Part shown: positions 63,486 to 64,000 of the stretch, piece by piece
Layout: every line of letters starts with the position of its first letter
How positions within the stretch are numbered: the stretch's first letter is position 1
Source of the DNA: Devosia sp. Root635
GTDB lineage: Bacteria; Pseudomonadota; Alphaproteobacteria; Rhizobiales; Devosiaceae
NCBI RefSeq assembly: GCF_001427605.1
Contig: NZ_LMGZ01000001.1
Location: 317,995 to 381,994, forward strand
Reading direction: 5' to 3'
DNA length: 64,000 nucleotides
Notes under the pieces: generated by a model
What the model saw: only the letters and a program-made list of their open reading frames with translations
Databases searched by the model: none
What the model was told of the DNA's origin: nothing
Made by a program: the position numbers and the translations under genes

Positions 63486-64000
63486 CTAAGCGGCGACCTT
63501 GGCCGCTCTCTGCAGGCTCTGCGTTATCGCCGCGCGGTCGACCGGCTGTTCTCCGATGACGACGAGGGCCGTGTCGCGGATTTCGCCGTCTTTCCAGGGG
63601 CGGTCGAAATAGGCGGTGACGCGGGGGCCGACGGCCTGGATGGCGAGGCGTGCGGCGGCGCCGGGGATGGCGGCAAAGCCCTTGAGGCGCAGAACGTCGT
63701 GGTCGCGGATGGTCTGTTCGATCACAGCGAGGAGGTCGTCCTTGCTGCCGATAGCTGGCAGGCGCAGCGAGAAGCTGTCGAAATCGTCGTGCTCGTGGGT
63801 CTGGTCGCCGTGCTCCAGCTCATGGTGGCTGGGGCGGTTGGCGATGTCGTCTTCGCTGCCCATACCCATGCCGAGCAAAGCGGCGATATCGACATGGCCG
63901 TTGCGGGCGCGGATGAGACCGACGCCGGGGCGCATTTCGGCGCGCAGATTGGCCTCCACCTTATCGAGGGTCGCGTCATCGACGAGATCGGCCTTGTTGA
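63486..64000 (-). CDS. cobW: CobW family GTP-dependent metallochaperone (C-terminal part, cut by window end)
   Basis: The visible part runs off the window at 64000; the 5' end lies outside. It starts with the GTPase NKADLVDD motif (G4), then a histidine-rich segment HHELEHGDQTHEHDD between a linker and the CobW C-terminal domain (FSLRLPAIGSKDDLLAVIEQ, LRLKGFAAIPGAAARL, TALVVIGEQ). CobW is thought to assist cobalt delivery to CobN; GTP use and the His-rich cluster fit a metal chaperone. It lies directly upstream of cobN, separated by repeats. Confidence 0.95.
   Translation of the reverse strand, partial: NKADLVDDATLDKVEANLRAEMRPGVGLIRARNGHVDIAALLGMGMGSEDDIANRPSHHELEHGDQTHEHDDFDSFSLRLPAIGSKDDLLAVIEQTIRDHDVLRLKGFAAIPGAAARLAIQAVGPRVTAYFDRPWKDGEIRDTALVVIGEQPVDRAAITQSLQRAAKVAA

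Overview
The window is a GC-rich, densely packed bacterial chromosome segment. It most resembles an alphaproteobacterium of the order Hyphomicrobiales (Rhizobiales), possibly Devosia-like. Supporting signs are an F0 operon atpI-B-E-F'-F without F1 genes, an aa3 oxidase operon with ctaB/ctaG/DUF983/SURF1, the ubiA / rsmE-gshA neighbourhood, a zwf-pgl-edd operon, an aerobic cob cluster with cobN/cobW/cobE, and lineage-restricted small families (DUF2093, DUF4170, DUF6101, IalB). The genus is a guess from gene content only. No tRNA, rRNA, CRISPR array, prophage or classical insertion sequence is visible.

Layout: 0-3.1 kb, promoter, F0 ATP synthase genes and terminator. 3.1-7.9 kb, promoter, tandem glycine riboswitch and gcvT-gcvH-gcvPA-gcvPB. 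8-18 kb, envelope, redox and signalling genes (lipoprotein, peroxiredoxin, DsbD-like protein, YqgE, a 7TM-PAS-GGDEF-EAL protein, RimJ-type GNAT, M16 peptidase, thrC). 17.8-24.3 kb, cytochrome c oxidase operon on the minus strand in the order ctaC-ctaD-ctaB-coxF-ctaG-ctaE-DUF983-surf1. 24.5-41 kb, housekeeping genes (ialB, PilZ, DUF1127, LysR, xseA, an LpxB-related protein, a CysQ-like phosphatase, ubiA, rsmE, gshA, purD, patatin, tadA, a membrane hydrolase). 41-43.5 kb, mutL and a higBA toxin-antitoxin pair with two operator palindromes. 43.5-48.7 kb, Entner-Doudoroff genes edd, pgl, zwf and a BadF-type sugar kinase. 48.9-64 kb, cobalamin genes cobU, cobD, cobQ, cobB, cobA, cobK, cobE, cobO, cobN and the C-terminal part of cobW, interrupted by a CDF metal transporter, a DUF4282 protein and a small secreted protein.

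The most unusual part is the cobalamin cluster. Nearly every junction between cob genes carries a 50-130 bp palindromic repeat from one of several dispersed families. cobN itself contains four in-frame repeat insertions. The largest, about 181 codons, consists of two nearly identical 54-bp direct repeats (52/54) spaced exactly 489 bp (163 codons) apart, enclosing a complete-looking DUF559/Vsr-fold endonuclease domain with a D...ExD motif. The whole 1481-codon frame stays open. This looks like a palindromic-repeat-borne nuclease module carried inside an essential pathway enzyme, similar in logic to inteins or Rickettsia palindromic elements. Elsewhere the same kind of repeat appears to supply the ribosome-binding sites of cobD and cobQ.
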